From positions 1 through 64,000 of the forward strand of contig NZ_NJIG01000002.1 in the NCBI RefSeq assembly GCF_002209535.1: 64,000 bases of DNA, in the 5' to 3' direction. Positions 38,375 to 47,200 of the stretch are shown here, piece by piece (the stretch's first letter is position 1; each line of letters begins with the position of its first letter). A program made the translations under genes and the position numbers. The DNA is from Achromobacter marplatensis. Its GTDB lineage: Bacteria > Pseudomonadota > Gammaproteobacteria > Burkholderiales > Burkholderiaceae_B. The notes beneath the pieces are model-generated. The model saw only the letters and a program-made list of their open reading frames with translations. It ran no database searches and was not told the origin of the DNA.

Positions 38375-38929
38375 TCAGAAGTGCCAACGGCCAAAGACGA
38401 ACAGCACGTTGCCCGCGCCGGATGAGCCGGGGATGTAGGTCGCGTAGAGCATGGCGTCTTTGTAGCCGGCGCCCACCAGCGGCAGGATCCCCGGGAAGGG
38501 CACATAGCTCATGATGTCGTGGCGCGCGGTCAGGAAGACGGTGTATCCGGCGCCCAGCCGGAAGTTCTCGCTGACCTGCCCGATCTTCAGGAAACCGTAG
38601 CCCGCGATGGGTTCGACCTTGCTGTGCGAATCCAGGAACGCCATGGCGTACAGGCCCTGCCAGTCCCCGTCTTCATCGTAGATGCTGCGGCCGTAGCCGC
38701 CGCCCCAGGCCAGCTCGTTGAAGCTGTCGATTTTTTCGCGGCTGTACATCGCGCGGTTGTGCCACGCGTAGCCGCTTACGTAGAGGTCGTTGCCGCCCTC
38801 GGTCCAGATCTGGTCCAGGCGGTTGCAGGCCGACTGCGCCCAGGAGGGCAGGTTTTCACAGGCTTGCGCGGTGGCGGCGAAAGTCGAGAGCAGCACGAAA
38901 AAGAGGGCTGCCCGGAGTTTGGCGGTCAT
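38375..38929 (-). CDS. pagP: Lipid A palmitoyltransferase PagP
   Basis: A 184-residue outer-membrane beta-barrel enzyme that moves palmitate from phospholipid to lipid A. Signal peptide MTAKLRAALFFVLLSTFAATAQA (about 1-23), then the mature region with WTEGGNDLYVSGYAWHNR carrying the catalytic His, the FNELAWGGGYG and DWQGLYAMAFLDSHS blocks, and the closing FGRWHF. It resembles Bordetella PagP. ATG at 38929 is chosen for the signal peptide; ATG at 38962 would add 11 residues. In Bordetella bronchiseptica PagP is needed for persistence and is under virulence control; heptamer repeats lie upstream here. Confidence 0.93.
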   Translation of the reverse strand: MTAKLRAALFFVLLSTFAATAQACENLPSWAQSACNRLDQIWTEGGNDLYVSGYAWHNRAMYSREKIDSFNELAWGGGYGRSIYDEDGDWQGLYAMAFLDSHSKVEPIAGYGFLKIGQVSENFRLGAGYTVFLTARHDIMSYVPFPGILPLVGAGYKDAMLYATYIPGSSGAGNVLFVFGRWHF

Positions 38930-38990
38930 TGCGGGTACTAAGGGAAAAGATGACAGTTCCATGACTTTACATGGAGCTGCGGTGTTTTCC

Positions 38991-39008
38991 CTGTCACTTC
39001 GCTGTCAC
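38991..39008 (-). promoter_or_regulatory. Heptamer direct repeats upstream of pagP
   Basis: CTGTCAC occurs at 38991-38997 and 39002-39008, an exact 11-bp step (heptamer-N4-heptamer), about 62 bases before the pagP start. This spacing is typical of OmpR/PhoP-type response regulators. A related TGACAG is at 38951. Confidence 0.45.
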
Positions 39009-39085
39009 GAGGCGACGTTTGCCGGTCTGCCCCGGCACACAAGCGGGGCAGGCAAACCAGGCAGCGCCTGACTGTTGCAGTGAGG

Positions 39086-40558
39086 CTACAGCAGGAAGAA
39101 GGTGGCCAGGCCCAGGAAGATAAAGAAGCCCAGCGAGTCGGTGGCGAAGGTGAGCAACACCGACGACCCCATCGCAGGGTCCTTGCCAAAGCGGGCACGC
39201 ACCATCGGCACCAGGACGCCGACCGAGGCGCCGACCAGCATGTTGCAGACCATCGCGGCCATCATGACCACGGCGATCGAGAGCGAATGCGAGATCACCC
39301 AGGCGAAGAGAGCGGCCACCAGGCTGCCGCACAGCCCGACCAGCAGGGTCACGAACAGTTCGCGCTTGACCAGTTGCCACAGGTTGCGCCCGGTGATCCG
39401 GCCCATGGCCAGCGCCCGGATGATGAGCGTCATGGTCTGGTTGCCCGAATTGCCGCCGATGCCGGCAACAATGGACATCAGGAATGCCAGGATGACGATC
39501 TGGCTGACGGTGCCTTCGAACTGGGAGGCCACGAAAGAGGCCGTGGCGGCAGTACAGAGGTTGAGCAGCAGCCAGGGCGCGCGGTTGCGCAAGGCGGTGC
39601 TGACGGGCGCGAAGATGTCTTCTTCTTGCAGACCGGCGCGCGACAGCGCCTGTTCCTGCGAGTCTTCGCGCATCACGTCCACGACGTCGGCGATGGTGAC
39701 GCGGCCGATCAGGCGGCCCTGGTCGTCCATCACGGGGGCGGACACGAGGTCGTAGCGTTCGAATGCGCCGGCGGCGTCGGCGTCGGAGTCCAGCGGGTTC
39801 AGCGCCAGGAAATCCGAATTCATGACGGCGCGCACTTCGGTTTCGGGTTCGCTGACCAGCAGGCGCGACAAGGGCAGGATGCCCTGCAGCTTGTCCTGGC
39901 GATCCACCACGAAGATCTGGTCGGTGTGATCGGGCAGCTCGTGCAGGCGGCGCAGGTAGCGCAGCACCACTTCCAACGTGACATCCTCGCGCACCCGGAC
40001 CATTTCGAAGTCCATGATCGCGCCCACGCTGTCTTCCGGATAGCCCATGGCTTCCAGCAACTGCGCGCGTTCTTCTTCGGTCAGGCCCTTCTGCACTTCG
40101 GCCACCACGTCGGGCGGCAGGTCGGGCGCCAGGTCGGCCAGCTCGTCGGCGTCCATGTTGCCGGTGGCGGCGACCAGGTCCTGGCGGTCCATCGCTTCGA
40201 TCAGCGATTCCCGCACCCAGTCTTCGACTTCCAGCAGCACGTCCGCGTCGTGCTCGGGGCTGACCAGCTTCCAGATGGCCTGGCGTTCGTCCTTGGGCAG
40301 CGATTCCAGGATGAAGGCGATGTCTGCCGGATGCAGGCCGTCCAGCAGCGTCTTGAGTTCAGCCTCGTGCTGGCGGTGCACCAGGTCTTCGACCAGCGTG
40401 GCCTTGGCGTCGCCTTCTTCCTGGCGATGCACCAGGTCGGCAACCAATTGCTGGCGGCGCAGGCGTTCCTGCACTTCGGCCAGGGCGGTCTGGGCGTCTT
40501 CCGGGTCGAGGCGGCGGGGCGTCGCGGGCGGTTTCTGCGCGGCGGCGGACTGCGTCAT
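39086..40558 (-). CDS. mgtE: Magnesium transporter MgtE
   Basis: A 490-residue magnesium channel. Cytosolic N domain of acidic helices (about 30-165, LLDGLHPADIAFILESL), two CBS domains (about 170-295, VRVREDVTLEVVLRYLRR and FLALNPLDSDADAAGAFERYDL) that gate on magnesium, then five membrane helices (about 320-490) with the pore-region GGNSGNQTMTLIIRALAMG. Length and order match Thermus MgtE. It is 10 bases downstream of the thioesterase stop on the same strand, so the two may be cotranscribed. Confidence 0.96.
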   Translation of the reverse strand: MTQSAAAQKPPATPRRLDPEDAQTALAEVQERLRRQQLVADLVHRQEEGDAKATLVEDLVHRQHEAELKTLLDGLHPADIAFILESLPKDERQAIWKLVSPEHDADVLLEVEDWVRESLIEAMDRQDLVAATGNMDADELADLAPDLPPDVVAEVQKGLTEEERAQLLEAMGYPEDSVGAIMDFEMVRVREDVTLEVVLRYLRRLHELPDHTDQIFVVDRQDKLQGILPLSRLLVSEPETEVRAVMNSDFLALNPLDSDADAAGAFERYDLVSAPVMDDQGRLIGRVTIADVVDVMREDSQEQALSRAGLQEEDIFAPVSTALRNRAPWLLLNLCTAATASFVASQFEGTVSQIVILAFLMSIVAGIGGNSGNQTMTLIIRALAMGRITGRNLWQLVKRELFVTLLVGLCGSLVAALFAWVISHSLSIAVVMMAAMVCNMLVGASVGVLVPMVRARFGKDPAMGSSVLLTFATDSLGFFIFLGLATFFLL

Positions 40559-40568
40559 GCGTTACGGC

Positions 40569-40979
40569 TCAAAGAGTGGGGAGAGGGCGGCTGCGCCGCG
40601 CTTCGTCGGTGGCGACGTAGGTGAGCGTAGCCTCGGTGACCTTGACGACTTCGGCGTCCAGGCGCTGGCGTTCGGCATAGACCTCGACCGACACCGTGAC
40701 CGACGTCGTGCCGGTCTTGGCGATGGATGCGTAAAAGCTGAGGAGGTCGCCCACGAACACGGGCTCTTTGAACTGGAAGGCATTGACTGCGACGGTGGCC
40801 ACGCGCCCGGCGGCGCGGCGCGCGGCGGGGATCGACCCGGCTATGTCGACCTGGGCCATGATCCAGCCGCCGAAGACGTCCCCGTGGATATTCGCGTCAG
40901 CGGGCATCGGCATGACGCGCAATACCGGGTCGCGATTGGCAGGCAGAGTCGTAAACGGGGTTTTGGTGCTGGAGGTCAT
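40569..40979 (-). CDS. Acyl-CoA thioesterase, YciA-like hotdog fold
   Basis: A 136-residue hotdog-fold protein. MPMPADANIHGDVFGGWIMAQVDIAGSIPA (about 23-52) carries the helix and the catalytic Asp typical of YciA/BACH thioesterases, with AVNAFQFKEPVFVGDLLSFYA in the second half. It hydrolyses acyl-CoA to free acid and CoA; the chain-length preference is unknown. ATG at 40979 follows GGAG at about 9 bases. It lies just upstream of mgtE. Confidence 0.9.
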   Translation of the reverse strand: MTSSTKTPFTTLPANRDPVLRVMPMPADANIHGDVFGGWIMAQVDIAGSIPAARRAAGRVATVAVNAFQFKEPVFVGDLLSFYASIAKTGTTSVTVSVEVYAERQRLDAEVVKVTEATLTYVATDEARRSRPLPTL

Positions 40980-41084
40980 GCGGCCGACTCCAAAGCAAGG
41001 GAACCAGCCGATTATGCAGGAAAAACGAGACCGCGGCGTGTGCGGCAAGGGCCGCCGCGGCGCTTTGCCGCGGCGGCCCGGCGA

Positions 41085-42182
41085 TCAGGTCGCCAACTTC
41101 ACGATACCGTAGCCGCCAACCAACAGCCAGGCGTACAGGATCAGGCCCAGCGCCATCACGCGGGGGCCGGCTTTCTTGATCTGGGCGAAGCGGGTTTCGA
41201 TGCCGAGCGCCGTCATGGCCATGGTCAGGGCGAAGACGTCCAGGCGGCGGACGGCGGCGATGGCATCGGGGGGGATGATGTTTAGCGAGTTGATGATGGC
41301 CAGCACCAGGAAGCCGACCGCGAACCAGGGAATCGGGAGCTTGGCGCCCTTGGCCTGGCCGCCGGCCTGGCTGGCGGCGCTGCGCAGGTACATGCCCAGG
41401 ACCAGCAGCACCGGCACCAGGAGCGCCACGCGGGTCATCTTGACGATGGTGGCGACTTCGGTGGTGGCGGGGTCGATATTGCTGGCGGCGCCGACGACCT
41501 GCGCCACTTCATGGATGGTGCCGCCGATGTAGATGCCAAGCGCCTGGGTGTCGAAATCAAGCCAGCCAGCGTGGTACAGGATGGGGTATAGGAACATGGA
41601 CAGGGTGCCGAACAGCACCACGGTGGCGACCGCGACGGCGCTCTTGTGCGGGGCGGCCCGCAGCGTGGGTTCGAAGGCCAGCACGGCGGCAGCGCCGCAG
41701 ATTGCGCTGCCGGCGGCCGTCAACATGGCCGTGTCGCGATCCAGGCCCAGCATGCGCTGGCCCACGACGGTGCCGATCAGCAAGGTGCCCAGCACGACAG
41801 CGACCGAGACGGCCAGCCCCGGCAGGCCCACCGCCGCGATTTGCTGGATGCTGATGTTCAAGCCATAGAAAGCCACAGCGATGCGCAAGAGGCGGCGCGC
41901 GGTGAAGTTTACGCCCACGCCCCAATCGGCCGGCATCGTGCCGCGCAGGAAGTTGCCGTACAGCATGCCGCAGACGATGCCTACGACCAGCGGGGAAAAG
42001 CCCAGTTGGCGGATGGCGGGCAGGTCGGCCAGTTGCATCACCGCACCCGCCATCAAGCCAACGAACAGCACCCCGTTTAGCTTGTCCCGCCACGGCGTGG
42101 TGGTGGATGCGGCGGCCGGAGCGGCTGCGGTCGCGCCGGCTGCGGCCGGAAGGGGGGCGGTGGTGCTGGAAGAGGTGCTCAT
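41085..42182 (-). CDS. YeiH/UPF0324 family membrane transporter
   Basis: A 365-residue inner-membrane protein with an Ala/Thr-rich tail (about 1-28) and about ten helices. Family hallmarks are GIVCGMLYGN (about 63-72), LTAAGSAICGAAAVLA (about 150-165) and GIYIGGTIHEVAQVVGA (about 215-231). Members are annotated as putative sulfate or sulfonate-related exporters. ATG at 42182 has AAGGG six bases before it; ATG at 42200 is the alternative. Divergent from a LysR gene with a dyad between, as with E. coli yeiH and yeiE. Confidence 0.88.
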   Translation of the reverse strand: MSTSSSTTAPLPAAAGATAAAPAAASTTTPWRDKLNGVLFVGLMAGAVMQLADLPAIRQLGFSPLVVGIVCGMLYGNFLRGTMPADWGVGVNFTARRLLRIAVAFYGLNISIQQIAAVGLPGLAVSVAVVLGTLLIGTVVGQRMLGLDRDTAMLTAAGSAICGAAAVLAFEPTLRAAPHKSAVAVATVVLFGTLSMFLYPILYHAGWLDFDTQALGIYIGGTIHEVAQVVGAASNIDPATTEVATIVKMTRVALLVPVLLVLGMYLRSAASQAGGQAKGAKLPIPWFAVGFLVLAIINSLNIIPPDAIAAVRRLDVFALTMAMTALGIETRFAQIKKAGPRVMALGLILYAWLLVGGYGIVKLAT

Positions 42183-42269
42183 GACTGGCCCTTTGGGCAT
42201 ATCTAAATAACTTCACGAAATATTAGATCTCGCTCTACTATTTGAAAAATCTTTATTTTGAATATGTAA

Positions 42270-42286
42270 TATCAGAAATTCTGATA
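42270..42286 (+). promoter_or_regulatory. LysR-type dyad between yeiH-like and LysR genes
   Basis: TATCAGAA-A-TTCTGATA, 8-bp perfect arms containing a T-N11-A core, 11 bases before the LysR start in an AT-rich gap of 115 bases. Confidence 0.6.
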
Positions 42287-42297
42287 ATTAGGCCGCC

Positions 42298-43191
42298 ATG
42301 ACTCCGGACCAGTTGCTGACCTTCGCTTGTGTAGCCGATACCGGCAACATCAGCCGCGCCGCCCAGGTGCTGCATTTGTCCCAACCCGCCGTCTCGGGCC
42401 AGCTGCGCATGCTGCAGGAATGGTTCGGCGAACCGCTGTACCGCCGCAGCGGCCACGGCATCGCGCTGACGGAAGCCGGCGAACGCCTGGCCGAGCAGGC
42501 CCGGCAGCTGCGCCAGGTGTATCGCCAGGCGCAGGCCGTGCGCGAAACGTGGCGCGGGCTGGAAACCGGCGCGTTGCGCCTGGGCGCCAGCACCACCCCC
42601 GCCAGCTACCTATTGCCGCGCCTGGTGGCGGATTTCCGCCATGCCTTTCCCGCGGTCAGCCTGCACCTGTCCGACGGCAACACGCGGGAAATCGTCGAAC
42701 GCTTGCCCGCGCTGGACCTGGCTTTCATTGAAGGCGATGTGCCCACCGGCTTGCCGGCGGATACTGCGGTGCATGCCTGGCGGCAGGACGAAGTCGTGGC
42801 GATCGTGCGGGCCGATCACGCGCTGGCGGGCAAGGGCGCGGTGACGTTGCGCGATCTGGCCGCCTCGCCGCTTGTCATGCGCGAGCCCGGTTCGGGCGTA
42901 CGGCGGCTGGTCGAGCGCGCGTTCGCGGATGCGGGGCTGGCGCCGTCGGTGGGGTTGGAACTGGCCGGCGTCGAAGGCGTGAAGCAGGCGGTGCGCGCGG
43001 GGCTGGGGGTTGGGTTCGTGTCCGTCATGTCGATGCGGCATGAGGACGGGGCATTGGCGGCATTGCGCCTGTTGCCCAAGCCGTTGACCCGCACGCTCAG
43101 CATCCTGGTGCCGCATGCGGACGCCGCCGCCCGCGCCACCGGCCGCTTTTTGGCGATGTGCCTGGCGGTCGGGGCGGCGGACGGCGGGTAG
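42298..43191 (+). CDS. LysR family regulator of the YeiH-type transporter
   Basis: A 297-residue LysR-type regulator: helix-turn-helix at about residues 1-60 (MTPDQLLTFACVADTGNISRAAQVLHLSQPAVSGQLRMLQ) and an effector domain at about 88-290. It resembles the CysB/YeiE side of the family in the way it pairs with a YeiH protein. Its stop is 2 bases from the stop of the convergent M20 hydrolase gene. Effector unknown. Confidence 0.9.
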   Translation: MTPDQLLTFACVADTGNISRAAQVLHLSQPAVSGQLRMLQEWFGEPLYRRSGHGIALTEAGERLAEQARQLRQVYRQAQAVRETWRGLETGALRLGASTTPASYLLPRLVADFRHAFPAVSLHLSDGNTREIVERLPALDLAFIEGDVPTGLPADTAVHAWRQDEVVAIVRADHALAGKGAVTLRDLAASPLVMREPGSGVRRLVERAFADAGLAPSVGLELAGVEGVKQAVRAGLGVGFVSVMSMRHEDGALAALRLLPKPLTRTLSILVPHADAAARATGRFLAMCLAVGAADGG

Positions 43192-43193
43192 GG

Positions 43194-44390
43194 TCAGGCC
43201 TTGGCCAGACGCTTCAGGGCCAGTTGAACCCAGTACGTGCCACCCAGCGGCAGCAGTTCGTCGTTGAAGTCATAGCTGCCGTTGTGCAGCATGCAGGGGC
43301 CCAGGCCGTGGCCGCTGTCGCGGTGGTCGCCCGTGCCGTTGCCGATCCAGACGTAGCAGCCCGGCAGTTCCTGCAGCATGAAGGCGAAGTCTTCCGCGCC
43401 CATCGTGGGTTGCACGTGGTCGTTGACGTTGGCCTCGCCGACGATGTCGCGCAGCACGTCGGCACAGAACGCGGCTTCTTCGGCGTGGTTGATCGTGGGC
43501 GGGTAGTTGCGCTGGAACGTGAATTCAACCTCGCAGTCCATGGCCGCGCAGGTGTGGCGCGTGATCTCTTCCATACGGCGTTCGATCAGGTCCAGCACGT
43601 CCAGCGTGAAGGTGCGCACCGTGCCGCGCAATTCGGCGTGGTTCGGCACGACGTTGTCGGCGCTGCCGGCATGGATCTGCGTGATGCTGAGCACCGCCGC
43701 GTCCAGCGGGTTGCGGTTGCGCGTGATGATGGTCTGCAGCGACTGCGCCAGTTGCACCGCGGCCATGACGGGATCGATGCCCAGGTTGGGCATGCCGGCG
43801 TGCGTGCCCTTGCCCTTGACCACGATCGAGAATTCGTTGCTGGAGGCCATGATGGGGCCGGGCGTCAGGCCGAACTGGCCGGGCTTCATGCCGGGCCAGT
43901 TGTGCATGCCGAACACCGCTTCCATCGGGAAACGCTTGAACAAGCCGTCGTCGATCATGCGCTTGGCGCCGCCGCCGCCTTCTTCGGCGGGCTGGAAGAT
44001 CACGTACACGATGCCCGCGTAATCGCGGTGCTGCGACAGGTATTGCGCCGCGGCCAGCAGCATGGCGGTGTGGCCGTCATGGCCGCACGCGTGCATCTTG
44101 CCTTCGTTCTTACTGGCGTGCGCAAAGGTGTTGACCTCTTGCATGGGCAGCGCATCCATGTCGGCGCGCAGGCCCACGGCGCGGTCGCCGGGCTGGTTGC
44201 CGCGGATGATGCCGACGACGCCCGTGCCACCCAGGCCGCGGTCGACTTCGATGCCCCATTCTTCGAGCTTGGCCGCCACCACGTCGGCGGTGCGGAATTC
44301 TTCGAAGGCCAATTCAGGATGCGCGTGGATGTCGCGGCGGATCTTGGAGATATCGTGATGCCAGGCGACGATGGGTTCGAGCAGTTTCAT
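43194..44390 (-). CDS. M20 family metallo-amidohydrolase
   Basis: A 398-residue M20D hydrolase with the same key parts as the protein encoded at 3623-4816: HPELAFEEF (about 27-35), the metal cluster [13 protein letters not shown] (about 103-115), QPAEEGGGG (about 137-145) and the dimerisation domain with KGKGTHAGMPNLG. It cleaves N-acyl amino acids or related amides; no substrate can be named. ATG at 44390 has no strong ribosome-binding site. Divergent from fadD by 76 bases. Confidence 0.9.
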   Translation of the reverse strand: MKLLEPIVAWHHDISKIRRDIHAHPELAFEEFRTADVVAAKLEEWGIEVDRGLGGTGVVGIIRGNQPGDRAVGLRADMDALPMQEVNTFAHASKNEGKMHACGHDGHTAMLLAAAQYLSQHRDYAGIVYVIFQPAEEGGGGAKRMIDDGLFKRFPMEAVFGMHNWPGMKPGQFGLTPGPIMASSNEFSIVVKGKGTHAGMPNLGIDPVMAAVQLAQSLQTIITRNRNPLDAAVLSITQIHAGSADNVVPNHAELRGTVRTFTLDVLDLIERRMEEITRHTCAAMDCEVEFTFQRNYPPTINHAEEAAFCADVLRDIVGEANVNDHVQPTMGAEDFAFMLQELPGCYVWIGNGTGDHRDSGHGLGPCMLHNGSYDFNDELLPLGGTYWVQLALKRLAKA

Positions 44391-44466
44391 GGGGGAAGTC
44401 AGGCGGAATAAGGGAACGCAACAAGGTTATCATCAATCAAAAATCTATTTAATGGAGACAACTACC

Positions 44467-46170
44467 ATGACGCGTCCGTGGCTTGCCCATTACCCGCAGG
44501 GGGTTCCGGCAGAGATCTCCACTGAGGGTTATTCCTCACTGGCCGACCTGCTGGACCGGGCCTGCAAGCAATACGCTTCGCGCATCGCCTGCACGGCGAT
44601 GGGCAGCGACATCACCTATGCGCAACTGGACCGGCATGCGCGCGCGTTCTCCGGTTGGCTGCAAAGCCTGGGGCTGCCCAAGGGCGCCCGCGTTGCGCTG
44701 ATGATGCCGAACGTGCCGGCGTATCTGGTCGGCATGCTGGGCACGCTGCGCGCCGGGCTCGTCGTGGTAAACGTCAACCCGCTCTACACGGCCGACGAAC
44801 TTGAACGCCAGTTGCAGGACAGCGGCGCGTCCGTCATCCTGATCCTGGAAAACTTCGCGCACACGTTGCAGGCGGTGAAGAACCGCGGGCAGCTCAAGCA
44901 CGTGGTCGTGACCGGGCCGGGCGACCTGCTGGGCGGCCTGAAGGCGCCGATCGTCAACTTCGCCGCGCGCCATATCAAGAAGATCGTGCCGGCCTGGCGG
45001 ATCGACGGCGCGCGCATGCTGCCCAAGGTGCTGGACGACGGCGCGGGCCTGCCGTTCACGCAGCCCGTGCTGACGATGGACGACGTGGCGGTGCTGCAAT
45101 ACACCGGTGGCACCACCGGCGTGCCCAAGGGCGCCATGCTGTCGCACCGCAACCTGACGGCCAACGTGCTGCAAACGGAAGCCGTGGCGCAGCCCGTGGT
45201 GCATGACCTGGCGAACAGCCAGCTGACCATCATCAGCGCGCTGCCGCTCTATCACGTGTTCGCCATGACGGTTTGCGGCCTGTATGGCCTGCACGCGGGC
45301 ATGCGCAACGTGCTCATCATCAATCCGCGCGATCAGCCGTCGCTGATCAATGCGTGGCGCAAGGTGCCGGTGAATCTGTTCCCCGGCGTCAATACGCTGT
45401 TCAACGCGTTGGCGCACAACCCGGATTTCGCGAAGCTGGATTTCTCGGCATTGCGCTTGACGCTGGGCGGCGGCATGGCCGTGCAGCAATCGGTGGCCGA
45501 ACGCTGGCTGAAGATCACCGGCAGGCCGCTGATCGAAGGTTATGGCTTGTCCGAGACCTCGCCGGTGGCGACGGTGAACCCGACCAACGCCACGGCCTAT
45601 TCGGGTTCCATCGGCTTGCCGTTGCCGTCCACCGACGTGGCCATCCTCGACGACGCCGGCCACGAAGTGCCGCTGGGCGAACGCGGGGAAGTGGGCATTC
45701 GCGGGCCGCAAGTCATGCTGGGGTACTGGCAGAAGCCCGAGGAAACGCGGCAGTCCATGACGGCCGACGGGTTCTTCCGCACGGGCGATATCGGCATCAT
45801 GGACGAGCAGGGCTACACACGCATCGTGGACCGCAAGAAGGACATGATCGCGGTGTCCGGCTTCAAGGTCTATCCGAACGAGGTCGAGGCCGTGGTGGCG
45901 CAACTGCCGGGCGTGCTGGAATGCGCGGCGATCGGCGTGCCGGACGAGCACTCGGGCGAAGCTGTGAAGGTGTTCGTGGTCAAGAGCGATTCGTCGTTGA
46001 CCGAGGCCCAGGTGCAGGACTGGTGCCGCGAAAAGCTGACGGGCTACAAGCGCCCGCGCTTCGTGGAATTCCGCGATGAACTGCCCAAGAGCAATGTGGG
46101 CAAGATCCTGCGCCGCGAGCTGCGGCCCGATGCGCCGGCCGCCGCGTCCGCGGGCAAAGCGACGGCCTGA
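44467..46170 (+). CDS. fadD: Long-chain fatty acid:CoA ligase FadD
   Basis: A 567-residue adenylate-forming enzyme that activates fatty acids to acyl-CoA at the inner membrane. AMP motif YTGGTTGVPKGAM (about 213-225), YGLSETSP (about 359-366), TGDIGIMDEQGY (about 440), and the C-terminal hinge and catalytic Lys region IVDRKKDMIAVSGFKVYPNEVE with KSNVGKILRREL near the end. ATG at 44467 gives MTRPWLAHYPQGVP, close to the E. coli FadD start. E. coli FadD has 561 residues. Convergent with the inositol phosphatase gene, with a shared hairpin. Confidence 0.93.
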   Translation: MTRPWLAHYPQGVPAEISTEGYSSLADLLDRACKQYASRIACTAMGSDITYAQLDRHARAFSGWLQSLGLPKGARVALMMPNVPAYLVGMLGTLRAGLVVVNVNPLYTADELERQLQDSGASVILILENFAHTLQAVKNRGQLKHVVVTGPGDLLGGLKAPIVNFAARHIKKIVPAWRIDGARMLPKVLDDGAGLPFTQPVLTMDDVAVLQYTGGTTGVPKGAMLSHRNLTANVLQTEAVAQPVVHDLANSQLTIISALPLYHVFAMTVCGLYGLHAGMRNVLIINPRDQPSLINAWRKVPVNLFPGVNTLFNALAHNPDFAKLDFSALRLTLGGGMAVQQSVAERWLKITGRPLIEGYGLSETSPVATVNPTNATAYSGSIGLPLPSTDVAILDDAGHEVPLGERGEVGIRGPQVMLGYWQKPEETRQSMTADGFFRTGDIGIMDEQGYTRIVDRKKDMIAVSGFKVYPNEVEAVVAQLPGVLECAAIGVPDEHSGEAVKVFVVKSDSSLTEAQVQDWCREKLTGYKRPRFVEFRDELPKSNVGKILRRELRPDAPAAASAGKATA

Positions 46171-46190
46171 AGCCCGGCTTCAGCCGGGCT
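46171..46190. terminator. Hairpin between convergent fadD and suhB
   Basis: AGCCCGGC (46171-46178) pairs with GCCGGGCT (46183-46190), loop TTCA. It starts right after the fadD stop and runs into the 3' end of suhB. Confidence 0.6.
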
Positions 46191-47055
46191 TGGCGAGGTG
46201 TGGCGCGATCATCTCGTGCAGGGCGCGTTCGATGGCGGGGTTGCCCGCCACGACGCGTCCGCCGATCGGCCAGGGGTCCAGCTTGTGCATGTCTGTGCAG
46301 GTGCCGCCCGCTTCGCGCAGGATCAGCGTGCCGGCGGCCACGTCCCAGGGCGCCAGGCCCATTTCCCAATAACCGTCGTAACGGCCGCAAGCCGTCCATG
46401 CCAGGTCCAGCGCCGCTGCGCCCATGCGGCGCACGCCGCGCGCACGCTTGATGGCGTCGTCCAGCATGGGCATGTATTGCCCGGCGAATGAGAAGTCACG
46501 GAACGGGAAGCCCGTGGCCAGCACGGAGTCTTCGATCGTCTGCGTGCGCGAACACTTGATGCGGCGGCCGTTGAGCCAGGCGCCGATGCCGTACACCGCG
46601 GTGAACAGCTCTTCGCGGTTGGGGTCGTACACCACGCCGATCACGGGCGTGTCTTCCGCCAGGGTTTCGGTGGCTGATACCGCGGTGCCTGCGTGGGCGA
46701 TCAGCGCGATCGACACGGCGTAGTGCGGGATGTCATGCAGGAAATTGGTGGTGCCGTCGAGCGGGTCGATGTACCAGGTGGCGATGCCCTTGGGCTTGCC
46801 GCCGGTCTCTTCGGCCACGATGCCGAACTTGGGCGTGCGGGTCTGCAGCTCCTGGATAATGACGGCCTCTGCCTCGCGGTCCGCCTGGGAGACGAGATCA
46901 TTGCGCGCCTTGCGGTCGATCACGAGATCGGCGCGGTGATGCGCGTAGGATTGCAGGATGGCCGCACCGCCATGAGCCGCAGTGACGGCCGCGTCGATGG
47001 CGGCGCACAGGTCTATGGGCGAAGCCTGCGAACGGGGCTGATCATAGGTATCCAT
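46180..47055 (-). CDS. suhB: Inositol-1-monophosphatase family protein (SuhB)
   Basis: A 291-residue lithium-sensitive phosphatase-fold protein. Metal sites: EET near residue 83, DPLDGTTNFLHD (about 98-109) and WDVAAGTLILREAGG (about 237-251). In E. coli SuhB also binds RNA polymerase and Nus factors for rRNA antitermination. The chain is some 20 residues longer than E. coli SuhB (267), part of it in the N-terminal 20. Which role dominates here cannot be decided from sequence. Confidence 0.88.
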   Translation of the reverse strand: MDTYDQPRSQASPIDLCAAIDAAVTAAHGGAAILQSYAHHRADLVIDRKARNDLVSQADREAEAVIIQELQTRTPKFGIVAEETGGKPKGIATWYIDPLDGTTNFLHDIPHYAVSIALIAHAGTAVSATETLAEDTPVIGVVYDPNREELFTAVYGIGAWLNGRRIKCSRTQTIEDSVLATGFPFRDFSFAGQYMPMLDDAIKRARGVRRMGAAALDLAWTACGRYDGYWEMGLAPWDVAAGTLILREAGGTCTDMHKLDPWPIGGRVVAGNPAIERALHEMIAPHLAKPG

Positions 47056-47200
47056 GTAAACCAGTGTAAGCCCATGTATGCGTCAAATCTGAGGCAAAGG
47101 CCTGAAACACGGGCGTCGGCGTGGTGTCCATCCAACGCCTGGGCGCCAGACGCTCGATAATTCGCCGTTGTCTCAACCTTGATTGTTTTCCCGGGATCCC

